From Arcuatula senhousia (lineage: Eukaryota > Mollusca > Bivalvia > Mytilida > Mytilidae), in contig OZ020306.1 of assembly GCA_963971305.1 (NCBI GenBank), positions 58,874,686 to 58,938,685 on the forward strand: a stretch of 64,000 nt of DNA, read 5' to 3'. A model generated the notes under the pieces. It saw nothing but the letters and a program-made list of their open reading frames with translations. It was not told the DNA's origin and ran no database searches. Position numbers and translations under genes: made by a program. This document shows positions 1-12,100 of this stretch, piece by piece. How positions within the stretch are numbered: position 1 is the first letter of the stretch; the number at the start of each line of letters is the position of its first letter.

Positions 1-1826
1 GTATAAAACACACAATTAGGGTTAGGGTTAGCATATAAGGATATTTCTAGTGTTAGGGGTAGAACAAAATTATACAATTAGGGTTATAGTCGAGGAATAC
101 ACAAAATAAGTGGTAGGGGTTAATACAAAAACGTATATTTAGGGTTAGGGTTAGTGTAAAACATATAATTTGGGTAAGGTTTAGTATTAAACACACAATT
201 AGGGTTAGGGTTAGCATATAAAGATATTTTTTAGTGTTAGGGGTAGAACAAAATTATACAATTAGGGTTATAGTCGATGAAAACACAAAATAAGTGGTAG
301 GGGTAAATACAAAAACGTATAATTAGGGTTAGGGTTAGTGTAAAACATATATTTAGGGTTAGGGTTAGTATGAAACACACAATTAGGGTTAGGGGTTTGC
401 ATACTAAGATCCACTTAGGGTTAGGGTTAGTACAAATCATACAATAAGGGTTAGGGTCGATGAAAATACAAAATAAGGGGGAGGGGTTAGTACAAAGAGA
501 TACAGTTCAGGTGAAAGATAGTTCAAAACGTAAAATTTGGGTTAGGGTTAGTGTAAAACATATAATTTGGGTAATTTGGGTTAGGTCAAGTATAAAACAC
601 ACAATTGGGGTTAGGGTTAGCATATAAAGATATTTTAGTGTTAGGGTTAGTACAAAATTATACAATTAGGTTTATAGTCGATAAAAACACAAAATAAATG
701 GTAGGGGTTAGTAAAAAAAACGTATAATTAGGGTTATGGTTCGTGTAAAACATATATTTAGGGTTAGGGTTAGTATGAAACACACAATTAGGGTTCGGAG
801 TTAGCATACTAAGATACACTTATGGTTAGGGTTAGTACAAATACATACAACTAGGGTTGGGGTCGATGAAAACACAAAATAAGGGGTAGGGGTCAGTACA
901 AAGAGATACAGTTCAGGTGAAAGATATTTCAAAACGTGCAATTAGGGTTAGGGTTAGTGTCAAACATATAATTTGGATAATTTGGGTTAGGTTAAGTATA
1001 AAACACACAACTAGGATAAGGGTTTTGCATATAAAGATACTTTTAGTGTTGAGGTTAGTACAAAATTATACAATTAGGGTTATAGTCGATGAAAACACAT
1101 AATAAGTGGTAGGGGTTAGTACAAAAACGTTTAATTAGGGTTAGGGTAAGTGTAAAACATATAATATGGGTAATTTGGTTAGGTTTAATATAAAACACAC
1201 AGTAAGGAATAGGGTTAGCATATAAAGATACTTTTAGTGTTAGGGTTAGTACAAAATCATACAATTAGGGTTAGGTCGATGAAAGCACATAATAAGGGGT
1301 AGGGGTTAGTACAAAGAGATACAGTTCAGGTGAAAGATAGTTAAAAACGTGAATTTAGGGTTAGGGTTAGTGTAAAACATATAATTTTGGTAATTTGGGT
1401 TAGGTTTAGTATAAAACACACAATTAGGGTTAGGGTTAGCATATAAAGATACTTTTAGTGTTAGGGTTAGTACAAAATTATACAATTAGGTTTATAGTCG
1501 ATAAAAACACAAAATAAGTGGTAGGGGTTAGTACAAAAACGTATAATTAGGGTTAGGGTTAGTGTAAAACATATATTTAGGGTTAGGGTTAGTATGAAAC
1601 ACACAATTAGGGTTAGGGGTTAGCATACTAAGATTCACTTAGGGTTAGGGTTAGGGTCGATGAAAACACAAAATAAGGGGTAGGGGTTAGTACAAAGAGA
1701 TACAGTTCAAGTGAAAGATAGTTTAAAACGTAAACTTAGGGTTAGGGTTCGTGTAAAACATATAATTTAGGTAATTTGGGTAAGGTTTAGTATAAAACAC
1801 ACAATTAGGGTTAGGGTTAGCATATA
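1..1826 (+). repeat. Degenerate TTAGGG-rich higher-order tandem array
   Basis: Short runs of one to three TTAGGG hexamers alternate with AT-rich spacers such as GTATAAAACACACAATT and TGTAAAACATATAATT. The landmark TACAGTTCA recurs at about 501, 908, 1320 and 1701, so a higher-order unit of roughly 380-410 bp is repeated. All hexamers are G-rich on the plus strand. This looks like a subtelomeric or interstitial telomere-derived satellite, not a functional telomere, because no long perfect run is present. Short reading frames inside it are repeat artefacts. Confidence 0.85.
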
Positions 1827-1973
1827 AAAAACATTCATTTATATAAATATATACAAAATAGTGCTATTTTTCATTTATTTTATAATGTCCAAAAGCTTAA
1901 CTCTCCACTGGGGAAATCCAATAACATTTGTCGTCAAAACTACAAAGTCCCTTTTCCACAATGTGATCCATAA
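1827..1973. other. AT-rich spacer
   Basis: Short unassigned stretch between the TTAGGG array and the first inverted-repeat transposon. It ends in TAA (1971-1973), the left copy of that transposon's 3-bp target duplication. Confidence 0.6.
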
Positions 1974-2660
1974 TGCTGGCGTCACACTGTCCCGATTTTG
2001 ACATACGATGGACACACGAATGTCAAAATTTCAACTTCGTGCGAAGTTAGGCCCGAACTTGCTAAAAATCAAAATCAAAACCGAAGGGTATGCGATTAGA
2101 ACCGATGGCTTAGCGAACGGAAAAGTAGCACATACGAATAGCTACGAACCGATTACGAAGTTGTTACGATGTTATCAAGATTAGTCGAGAATTAGATCCG
2201 AAGGAGGCACGAATTTATACGACGGCTGTACGGCATCGTGTTTAGCATACGATGGGTCTACGAAGCATCACGATGGGCATACGAAGTATGAAATATTATA
2301 ACACGATTTGCAATAAGATTATATAATTTAGTCTATATAAATTGTCCTTTGCAGCCTCTAATTAGTATTTATGGATAACAAGTTAAAACGATGGCTCTCC
2401 AAGCAAACCCCTGCTGTCCCTGATGTCGGTCAGTAAGAGTAGATTAGACATTTGATCTTAAGCTAATATGTATAGCCTGTTAAGATAGAACAAAAAGATG
2501 ACGCTACTTTATCTTGTTATGTTTGTGTGAGTTGACCGAAGCACACATAATCTGAAAACAAGAAGAATATGTTGTTAACAATTTAAGCTGTTGCGAACGA
2601 TTCTTGAACAAAGCGTGTCCATCTTATAATACATAACATCGTTACCGGTCCCGTATAGTC

Positions 2661-5600
2661 CAGGGATGGGGTCGATTACTTTGAAATGTAATTGATTACA
2701 TTACTATTACTTTGCATCTCAAATGTAATTGATTACATTACAATTACAAGCATTTTGCCATGTAATCAATTACAGTAGATTACTTTTGACCATTGTAATC
2801 ATGATTACCAATGATTACTTATGATTACTCATGTTTATAAAGAAATCCAGTACAAGCCAAATTTGCACATGTACTTAAAGTACAATATATATAAATAAGA
2901 GTTATATAAACATATACAATTTATAAGTATTCACATAATTTACAGTGTTTAAGGTAGTTTATTGGAGTTTTCTAATTAAATGTTCTTAGAATTACACTTA
3001 ATCATCATAAGCATTTGAAATGTATTGTCACTTAGTCTGCATCTGTCTGGCCGAAAGAATTTTCCTGCCACACTAAAAAGTCTCTCAACTGGTGCAGATG
3101 TTGCTGGGATGGCAAGGTATACCTTTGCCATATGAGCCAATGTTGGGTATTTTAATGCATTTTCTTTCCAATATGTGAGAGGTTCAGTGTCTATTTCACA
3201 TGGCTCTAATAAGTATTGTGAAACCTCTATTCTGATACTATCACCTGACATATGTTTTGTTTTGGGCTTAGTTGGTGTCATAAAACTGAACAGACCAGAA
3301 TTATCACATTTTTGAACTTTCCTGGGAGGAGAATTGCTATCACCAGATTCCTCTATTAAAGGGGGTTGTTTTCTTGCGTGGGCAAGCAGTTTTTCTTCCA
3401 TCTCAGTGGGATTTTTGGACCATCTCACTTTGAACCTAGGGTCAAGCATTGCTGATAGCAGATATACATCATCTTGCTTATAGACCGAAAGTCTCTTTGA
3501 AATAGAAGAAACAAGGGTGGAAACCATTTTGTTATTGTATGTTGTGGATAATTCAGATAGAGTGTGTTCTAATCCAAGAGTCACAGGAACAGCAAGACTT
3601 CCAGATACATTCTTGTCTGTTTGGACCATAACAGTTGCATCTTCAAATGGTTTAAGAAGTAAACATAAATCTGATAGAATATTTCTCTCATAGTCAGTAA
3701 GATTGACAGTGTTTAACTTCAATAGCTTTGAATTTGGAATTTCCAAAACAGATCTAATCATTTTAAGTTGACTGTTCCATCTGGTTGCATTGTCAGATTG
3801 TAAACGTTTTTCATCTTCTAAAATCTCAGAGGCTGTTATAGATTTTCGAACATATTTGACTATAGTAGCAGCTTTACTTATTACATTCTTTAAATGTGAA
3901 CTTGCCTCTTTGAGACCATCTTTTACTACAAGTTGTAATGTGTGGGCAAAGCACCGTCCATGTTTTGGCAAGTCATTGTCAGGGAAGTCGATATCAACAG
4001 ATGTAAGATCATTGTCATCGTCATCATTCTCGTCTTCACTGTCACATGAAGTTTTGTCATCTGATGTTTCAACAGTATATCCAGGAAGACTGAAGTCAAA
4101 AGCTTTCGTCATATTGGAAGCATTATCAGTTATTATACTGGTGATTTTATTAGCAATGTTGTAAGAAGCAACTGCTTCTTCATACTCCTGGCGAATATTT
4201 TCTGCACAATGTGACCCCTTGAACCTTTTACATGTTATCATTATGGATTTCATGCACCAATCCAAAATATAATGGCCTGTTATTCCAAGAAACCCTTTCA
4301 TCTGTCTATTTGACCACAGATCTATGGTAAGACATATGCTCTCAAGAGAATGCAACTGGTCCTTTAAACTAGACTGAATTTTTGTTGATTTTTGATACAA
4401 GAGTTTTGTAGACAAATGCTTTCTGCTAGGAATTTGATATTGTGGATTTAAAGCTTCCATAAGATTTTTAAATTCAGTGTTTTCTATGGTCGAAAGAGGT
4501 ATGAGGTTTCCTGCTATGAATGTAACTAATGCATCAGTAATTATTTGTTGACTTGGGTCATTTGACTGATATTTTTTAGTAGTTGAAGACTTTATATAGC
4601 TATCCATAGATGGCTGTGCTACAGATTGACTATCAGATTTAGATTTCAGGAAGATGTCCCTATGTTTTCTCTGTAAAATTAAAAAAAAAACAAATAGTAA
4701 AAAATTATTGACTGTGCCTATATTTGTTTTTATAACCGATTGTATGGCTTGTATAAACATGTAGGTGACACATATTTTTATGTTTATTGCAATTAACAAC
4801 TGTCATATCTTATGGCCTGAAGACACTTCTAATTCTTTTAATTAATTAAGGCTTCTCATTCATGTCCTTCAATTATAGAAATTTCTTTCTTGAAATCACA
4901 AAATTAATGGTGAAATATTTACATTAGGAAAACATATAATGTTATGTATATATAATTAGTCTCAAAATAACTTTTTTTATTTCACAATATTGATTTCAAA
5001 GTTGAAATTTGAATTTCTAAAAATTTAGTAGCTACATGTATGTTATTTAATATTTTATTCAAATTAATACGAAAAGACTAATATCTGTCCATATATTCTT
5101 TTTAATTCTTGCAATATCTTATTGAAATCAAGAAGCTTTTAACATAATTATTGTTAAATAAAAAAAAACAAAAGACTCACCTTCAAATGAGTAGCAAAAT
5201 TGGATGTGCTTTTGATGTTTCCAGAAATGAAGGTGTCTGGACAATGTTTGCATTTTATTTTTATAATTCCAGAATCAGGTGGATTATTAGGAACTTCAAA
5301 ATGTTTCCACACATAAGACATTATGCTCTCACAAACTTTTGATCAAGAATGAAATATTTATTTGAAAGTGAACAGTTTCATGAGTTTTATTCAATCTAAA
5401 ATCTTTCCCTGAAGGTTAATATGCCTAAGGGTCTAATCTTGGTAGACAAATTTGTGAATAATGAAAAGCAATCAATATTTCTAAAATGTTTTACTGCAAA
5501 TCTACCCTACTAACAAATATTTGAATCAGTATTCAAATATTTCATATTTCATAATATCATTTTATGAAGTTTAGAATTATAAGCAGGAAACCTCTCAGTC

Positions 5601-5849
5601 AGTCTGTAACAATTTCTTCAACAAAAACTTGGGAGTCTTAAAAAGAGTATCTTGAAATAGTTTTTGATAATGTAATCATAAGTAATCATAAAATAATCAT
5701 GATTACAGCTCTTTTTCATTTTGTAATTGATTACATTACAATTAAAAGTAATCATAAAATGCATGATTACAGATTACTTGCGATTACATATCAAAATGTA
5801 ATCAATTACAGGATGATTACGATTACAGATTACGATTACCCCATCCCTG
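2661..5849 (-). mobile_element. Complete hAT-family DNA transposon
   Basis: The ends are perfect 11-bp inverted repeats, CAGGGATGGGG at 2661 and its complement ending at 5849; CAGGG is typical of hAT ends. Both subterminal regions (about 2675-2835 and 5665-5840) are packed with GATTAC/GTAATC motifs, probable transposase sites. A near-perfect 8-bp direct repeat, CCGTATAG (2651-2658) and CCGTATAC (5850-5857), flanks the element, with two extra bases on the left. The element is 3.2 kb, a normal size for an autonomous hAT, and carries one transposase gene on the minus strand. It sits inside the TAA-flanked transposon. Confidence 0.9.
2976..5321 (-). CDS. hAT transposase with BED zinc finger, two exons
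   Basis: Transposase for cut-and-paste movement of the surrounding hAT element. Exon 1 (5321-5181) encodes 47 residues starting MSYVWKHFEV and contains CKHC followed by a histidine pair completed across the splice, i.e. a BED-type zinc finger. A GTGAGT donor follows, and a TTTTACAG acceptor precedes exon 2 (4670-2976). The reading phase is kept, giving about 611 residues. Exon 2 shows the RNase H-like hAT core: LTIDLWS (first Asp), ITDNASNM (second Asp), CFAHTLQL, and the C-terminal dimerisation block ending SAPVERLFSVAG with the catalytic Glu. No stop or frameshift is visible, so it may be functional. The splice sites are predicted, not observed. Confidence 0.88.
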
Positions 5850-5857
5850 CCGTATAC

Positions 5858-6265
5858 CGGTATCATCTAAGTCCAAAGGTCCCGTAAATATTTGCGGACC
5901 GAAACGTAATGTAAACTTGATCTCAGTAACCCGTAGTGTGTGGACTGGCATACAGTACATACCAAAAAAGCAGTTTAATAACTATAATTATGGGTTTAGA
6001 AAAAAGTGTGGGAAACTGATATTTCAGTGAAATTCCAAAGTTCAAAGGGTCCTAACTCTGTAAAAAATTGCGGACCGGAACAACGCGTTAACTTGATCTT
6101 TAACTCATCATACCAAAAATAAGTTTAAAGTTTAATATCTATATATAAGATTTAAAAAAAGTGCGAAAAAGTTATTGTGACAGCGAGACGGCCGGACCGG
6201 ACAGACACACAAACGGGCAGACGTAGTGCTAACCTAAAGTCCCCTTCTGCTTTTGTCGGTAGGGG
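5858..6265. repeat. Dispersed repeat fragment inside the TAA-flanked element
   Basis: Contains two related blocks (GGTCCCGTAAATATTTGCGGACCG and a later diverged copy near 6050-6080) and ends in a GGACAGACACACAAACGGGCAGACG-like stretch. This style recurs near 17150 and in other dispersed repeats here. No coding potential is recognised. Confidence 0.4.
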
Positions 6266-6337
6266 ACTGATAAAAACTAAAGTAAGTTTAAAATGTTTAA
6301 ACCTTTATTTCTGATATTGAAATTTAAGTATTAAAAG

Positions 6338-6550
6338 GTGCCACAAAAGCCTGGACGAGGACGCGAAAGAGGGAAGCGCCTGGCTGAAAAGAACAGGGCG
6401 AAAAGAAAAGCGTCAGAAGATTCTAGATCCAGACTCTCTTCGCTTTGTTTTGTCTTTTCTTATTGTACTCTTGAGACAGGTCATTCTAGTTTCAATTTTT
6501 TTTTAATTTCCTGTATAATTTTTTCGAAACTAAAAAAAAATTATGAATAG
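6338..6550 (+). other. Unrecognised basic reading frame, 70 codons
   Basis: The first half is strongly basic (GRGRERGKRLAEKNRAKRK), like a nuclear localisation or nucleic-acid-binding tail; the second half is low in complexity. It lies inside the TAA-flanked transposon, so it could be a leftover exon of that element. I do not recognise a family, and it may be chance. Confidence 0.2.
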
Positions 6551-7466
6551 AGAATTAATGAGGATACCTGTATCATAAGCTGCTGTCTTGTAAGTCTTCC
6601 TCCTGCTGCATTTTAATTATGAGTGGGGGGAAACAGAGCTATATACATGTACTAACTTTTCTTTTTCTAAACGATTTATTGTAACACGCCCTAACTGAAA
6701 TGGATTAATAAATGTCCCTATAAGGCACTTTTGACACGTTTGGTATTTTTTCTACTTCAGAAATCGTACTGCTTGACCAGTGCCGTGTTTCCATCTCCAT
6801 GCCATTACTCTATGCCATTACATTAGTTACGACGGATATACGAATACAAAGCGAGGTCTTTGCGACGCCGTGTTTCCTTCGCACCACCTTCGGAGAGCTT
6901 CTTGTTTTATTCGTGCCGCCATCGTAAGATAAATTAAGCCGACGACACTTAGAAGGCAACACGAAATCAGACGATGCTCTCACGAAGGCATTACGATAGA
7001 AAGGATGGATTAACGAACACAACACGAACAAGGACCTTCGCACGAACCTTCGGGAGTTTTTTAACATGTTAAAAAATTAGGAAGGCATTACGAAGTTGCT
7101 CCCGAAGTTGGAATATTTCAGCCGATGGTGCTACGATGGTAAAAGATGGCACCACGAATAGCGCGATTTGAATACGATCACTCCCGATTTTGAAAATATC
7201 CATAATCGTGTTTCCATCGGGGTCAAAATCGGGATAGTGTGACGCCAGCATAAAGAGTTCATGATTATGGGATCGAATACAGTTTATTGAATCTATTGAA
7301 TTCTTGTTTTATTTGTTTTAAAGGTTTTATTTCTTTATATTTCTTATTTAGTTTTTACCTTTTAAATGTGGCTTCACCATCCATTTATTTATCTATTTTA
7401 TTTATACACAAGCCTCAGTGCAACATACTTTATTTTTTTGAATAGTTCATTGAATCCCTGAATCGA

Positions 7467-7766
7467 TTTTTTTTCAACTACAATTTTGATGAGGAAAACT
7501 TCATCGAAGTCAACATTAAAGCAAAGACCAGAAAACCTGGACGACCTTCAAAAGACCAGGATGAACTTAAATACAGATACTGCGGAAAACTGCCAATATG
7601 CATAGAGAAGAAGAATGATCTGCTATCACTTTGCAGAAGTAGTGTAATTCCGGGAGATTACCATTCCTATTATGAAGGACTTATATCCGACAAAAACTCC
7701 CGCTACCGTTACCAGATATTCTTGAAAGTGACTGTGAAACTGATGAAAACTAACAATGCTTGTTGA
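7467..7766 (+). pseudogene. Unrecognised C-terminal protein fragment, about 98 codons, no start codon
   Basis: An open frame without ATG runs to a stop at 7764-7766. It contains KTRKPGRPSKDQDE, an AT-hook-like GRP core, followed by a KKNDLLSLCRSSVIPGDYH segment. The arrangement looks like the tail of a transposon-encoded protein, but I cannot assign a family. It lies between the TAA-flanked transposon and a decayed hammerhead motif. Confidence 0.35.
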
Positions 7767-7970
7767 AAGAGAAAACGAAATGAACTAGTCTCAGCATTTC
7801 ATTGTAGAAATAATTATTTGTAGTAAAATAACATTAACTGTTTGATTAGTGTTATTGTTGTTAACGTGATTTAAGGGGACAAGTTTAAGTCAGATCAAAT
7901 TATTTATTTCAAAAATTTTTCGGATACAAATACCAAAACGAGTTAAACAGATAAACTGAACATTATTTGG

Positions 7971-8017
7971 TAATGCTATATAACAATATCTCAAGGAATA
8001 ACCTCTCATTAGAAGCA
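7971..8017 (-). ncRNA. Decayed hammerhead ribozyme relative
   Basis: It aligns over its whole length with the hammerheads at 38387-38432 and 52058-52103, including the GAGG/CCUU stem II and AUGC stem I ends. The core has changed from CUGAUGA to CUAAUGA, from GAAA to GAGA, and the inner stem I pair is lost. It should not cleave. The conserved flank (TAAAAACATTGGAAG) is also shared. Confidence 0.65.
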
Positions 8018-8088
8018 TTTGAATAAAAACATTGGAAGTTCAAAAACCAAATCAATTTAAAACGAAAAGTTTCTAAACGAAAAAAAGA

Positions 8089-8104
8089 GGGGACACCCAT
8101 AATC
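8089..8104. repeat. Target-site duplication of the LINE, left copy
   Basis: GGGGACACCCATAATC here is identical to 16867-16882. The two copies bracket everything from the LINE 3' tail to its 5' head, so they mark one complete insertion. Confidence 0.9.
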
Positions 8105-8903
8105 GATTGATTGATTGATTGTTGTTTGCTTAATGTCCCGTCGGCGATATTTCAGCCATAATCGGGACATAAACAGGTTGTGATACATAACTAAAAATTC
8201 AGTATAAAACAAAGTCAAAAGACCGTCGATAAAACAAAAAAGGTATGACTAGATAAAAAAAAAACACCAACTAAAAAGGCTACATTAAAACATAAAACTA
8301 GTGATAAAGAACAAACTACAATATTTAAACAAATTATGATGACATAGATAAATAAATAACGTAAAACAACACAATACTTACAAAAGGTTACTTAAATGAA
8401 CTACAATTTTGAATATAAACCAGTTTCCTTTAAAAAAGATAAAATGGAATCGGTTGGGATACCGCTGAACAAATCGTGCATTGTTGCACAAGTGAAATAC
8501 TTCATTCTTATTGGAGCAACATCAACACAGTCGAGGAAAACATGCTTCAAAGAATACCGCGAGTCACAAGGAATGCACATTGGGGCCTCCTTCTCTTGTG
8601 TCATCAGGTGGCCATGAGTGACTCTAGAATGTCCTATACGACATCTAGTGATGACCACCTGGTCTCGTCGGCATCGAAATGAAGCATGACTTTCCCCAAG
8701 CTGTGGTTTAAGCTCATGAAGTTTGTTGTGCTCAGCGGCAGCCCAAACCTCATCCCACAAGTTCTGAACATATATTCGGATTGTATTTCTACAATCCGAG
8801 TAAGGAATAAAACATTTGGAAACTGGTTTGCGAAGGGCTTCCTTCGCAACACTGTCCACAACTGAATTTCCATGAATACCAGTGTGACTGGGTACCCATA
8901 GGA
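8105..8903 (-). repeat. Second, 5'-truncated copy of the LINE 3' end, in tandem
   Basis: This block repeats 8904-9694 almost base for base, including the ORF2 C-terminus and 3' tail. The junction falls exactly at the (ATCA)n tail of the longer copy. Only a few substitutions separate the two, for example near 8431, 8606 and 8775. The single pair of target duplications lies outside both copies. Confidence 0.9.
8401..8903 (-). pseudogene. Duplicated ORF2 C-terminal fragment
   Basis: Encodes the end of the RNase H region (KEALRKPVSKCF) and the C-terminal cysteine-histidine segment (CIPCDSRYSLKHVFLDC), ending at the same stop as the main ORF2. There is no start of its own; it exists only because the LINE 3' end is duplicated. 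Confidence 0.85.
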
Positions 8904-9191
8904 TTGATGATTGATTGTTGTTTGCTTAATGTCCCGTCGGCGATATTTCAGCCATTATCGGGACATAAACAGGTTGTGATATATAACTAAAAATTCAGTA
9001 TAAAACAAAGTCAAAAGACCGTCGATAAAACAAAAAGGTATGACTAGATCAAAAACACCAACTAAAAAGGCTACATTAAAACATAAAACTAGTGATAAAG
9101 AACAAACTACAATATTTAAACAAATTATGATGACATAGATAAATAAATAACGTAAAACAACACAATACTTACAAAAGGTTACTTAAATGAA
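8904..9191 (-). other. LINE 3' untranslated region and tail
   Basis: On the minus strand it ends GGGACATTAAGCAAACAACA followed by ATCA repeats. The ATATCGCCG...GGGACATTAAGCAAACAAC block resembles the 3' ends of SINE-like families A and B, which supports shared retrotransposition machinery. Confidence 0.7.
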
Positions 9192-12100
9192 CTACAATTT
9201 TGAATATAAACCAGTTTCCTTTAAAAACGACAAAATGGAATCGGTTGGGATACCGCTGAACAAATCGTGCATTGTTGCACAAGTGAAATACTTCATTCTT
9301 ATTGGAGCAACATCAACACAGTCGAGGAAAACATGCTTCAAAGAATACCGCGAGTCACAAGGAATGCACATTGGGGCCTCCTTCTCTTGTGTCATCATGT
9401 GGCCATGAGTGACTCTAGAATGTCCTATACGACATCTAGTGATGACCACCTGGTCTCGTCGGCATCGAAATGAAGCATGACTTTCCCCAAGCTGTGGTTT
9501 AAGCTCATGAAGTTTGTTGTGCTCAGCGGCAGCCCAAACCTCATCCCACAAGTTCTGAACATATAGTCGGATTGTATTTCTACAATCCGAGTAAGGAATA
9601 AAACATTTGGAAACTGGTTTGCGAAGGGCTTCCTTCGCAACACTGTCCACAACTGAATTTCCATGAATACCAGTGTGACTGGGTACCCATAGGAAAATCA
9701 ATTCTAAACCACCTCTGATCAATTGATGAACCATATAAACAATTTTAGAAATTAATGGATTTTTTAATTTGCAGTTCTGAATTGCCAAAAGACAAGAAAG
9801 AGAATCGGAACAGATAAAGAATTGAGCGTGCTCAGAAGCATCAATCAATTTGAGCGCTAAAATAATGGCTCTCGCTTCAGCTGTAAAAATGGAAGCAGTA
9901 GATGGGAGACGTTGCGTAGAAGTGCTATCCCCCAAGACAGCTGCAGCAGCAACGCTATCGCCATCTTTAGAGCCATCTGTATAAACTGTCAAGAAACCCG
10001 GATATTTAGATTTAATTTCACAATAATCTTGTTGTATAAGGAGATGATTTGTTTCAGACTTTTTATGTTTGCGGAGATCAAAAATAAATTTAGGTTTGGA
10101 GAGTTCCCAGGGTGGAACTCTTAAAGGCTTCACATGTTTTATAGTTTCTAAGTCAATCTTCAGATTTGACAGATGTGAAGCAATACGAATACCAAAAGGA
10201 GGAGTTTTGTTTTCGTGTTTTTCATAAATACTTTTGAGAGGTGGTTTAAAAATACAATCGTGGGCAGGGTTGTCAGGAAAAGCTTTAAGCTTGGTAGAAT
10301 ATTGTAGACCAAGCTTAATTCTGCGGTGTTTCAGAGATGGCTCATTTGCCTCCGCATAAAGGCTCTCAATGGGAGAGGTCCTGTATGCACCGAGGCAGAG
10401 TCGCAATCCCTGATGATGGACAGCGTCTAAAATTTGTAAGTAAGACTTTTTCGCAGACCCATAAATAATTGAACCGTAATCTAGTTTTGATCTAACAATA
10501 GATCTATACAAATTTAAAAGAATTGATTTATCAGCTCCCCAGTCGGTACTGGAGACAACTTTAAGAATGTCAAGAGCCTTAAGGCATCTTGATTTCAACA
10601 TTTTGATATGGGGAAGAAAGGTAAGCTTTCTATCAAAAAGAACGCCAAGAAATTTTGATTCTTCAACTATTTTAATTTTTTTGCCATATAAAAAGAGATC
10701 TGGATCGGGATGAAGTTTTCGTTTCTTACAAAAATGCATAGCAACAGTTTTGCTCTCTGAAAATTTGAAACCATTTTCAGAGGCCCATTTTTCGATCCTT
10801 TTGAGGCACAGCTGTAACTGCCTTTCAATGGTATTCATGTTTTTTGCACTGTAGCATATTAAAAAGTCATCAACATATAAAGAACCTTCAATATTGTCTT
10901 GAAGGACTTTGGCAATGCTATTTATTTTTATACTAAAGAGAGTGACAGAAAGGATGCTACCCTGGGGAACACCCATTTCCTGGTCATACTCTTCAGAAAA
11001 GGTTTTATTGACTTTAACATTGAAGTGTCTGTCAGAAAGGAAGTCGGCCAAGAATGTTGGTAACCTGCCTTTCAACCCCATATCACAAATGTCTTTTAAA
11101 ATGCCATACTTCCATGTGGTGTCATAAGCTTTCTCGAGGTCGAAAAAGATAGACACCACATGTTCGTTCTTCGCGAAGGCGTTTCGAAGAAAAGACTCAA
11201 AACGGACCAAATGATCGAGCGTGCTCCTGCCTTGGCGGAATCCACACTGGATATTCGAGATGAGTCCATTGGACTCGAGGAACCAAACAAGCCGATCGTT
11301 GATCATGCGTTCTAGAGTCTTACAGACACAGCTTGTCAAGGCTATCGGACGATAGTTGGAAGCATCTGTGTGATCCTTCCCCGGCTTAGGGATAGGAACA
11401 ACAGTGGCAAGCTTCCATATTTCAGGCAATTTTCCGTTTATCCATATATCATTCATTAAATCAAGAAGAGTCTTCATCGATATTTCAGGGAGATGTTTTA
11501 AAAGTTGATAATGGATGCTATCAGGGCCACATGCAGTGTCATGGGCTTTACTTAAGGAAGTCTTTAGTTCATCTAAAGAGAAAGGAGAATTGTAGCTCTC
11601 AGAATTGTCAGAGTTGAAGTTCAACTTAGTTTTTTCAGCTGTTCGTTTAAATTTTTGAAAGTCAGGTTTGTAATTTGATGAAGATGAATGTTTAGCAAAA
11701 GTTTCAGCTAGTTTGTTGGCAATGTCCTTTTCAGATGTTAAAGTGGAATTGCCAACGTTCAGATGTTTAACTGAGGATTTTGAGTTTTTACCTTTGAGTT
11801 TTTGTATAAAATTCCAAATTTTATTCATGGGAGTTCGTGAAGTTAAACCAGATACAAAATTTCTCCAGGATGTTCTTCTGGATTGTCGACAAGTTCGTCT
11901 AGCCTTTGCCCGAAAAATTCTAAAATTACTTAAATTTTCTTTCGTTTGTTGTTTGCCAAATCGTTTTTGAGCTTTATTTCTATCGTCGATAGCCTTGTCA
12001 CACTCGTCTGTGAACCAAGGTTTATTCAGTTTTTTAGGAGTTGCCGAGGTCTTAGGAATGGTTTCATCAGCTATAGATATAAGAGTTTGATTAAATGTTG

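Larger units (their letters stand above)
1974..7250. mobile_element. Inverted-repeat DNA transposon with TAA target duplication (Harbinger-like, non-autonomous)
   Basis: The ends are 29-bp inverted repeats (1974-2002 and 7222-7250, starting TGCTGGCGTCACACT) with one mismatch, flanked on both sides by TAA. A 3-bp TWA duplication is the hallmark of PIF/Harbinger transposons, so that assignment is an inference from the target site alone. Both ends are rich in scattered ACGAA, CGAAGG and TACGATGG motifs, likely subterminal binding repeats. Removing the nested hAT element leaves about 2.1 kb with no recognisable transposase, so the copy is probably non-autonomous. Confidence 0.75.

Noticed and set aside
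237..1264. Short proteins rich in ICFTLTLTL in the TTAGGG array
   Set aside because: Direct translations of telomere-like repeats.
3790..4164. Plus-strand 124-codon frame in the hAT element
   Set aside because: Antisense shadow of the transposase exon.
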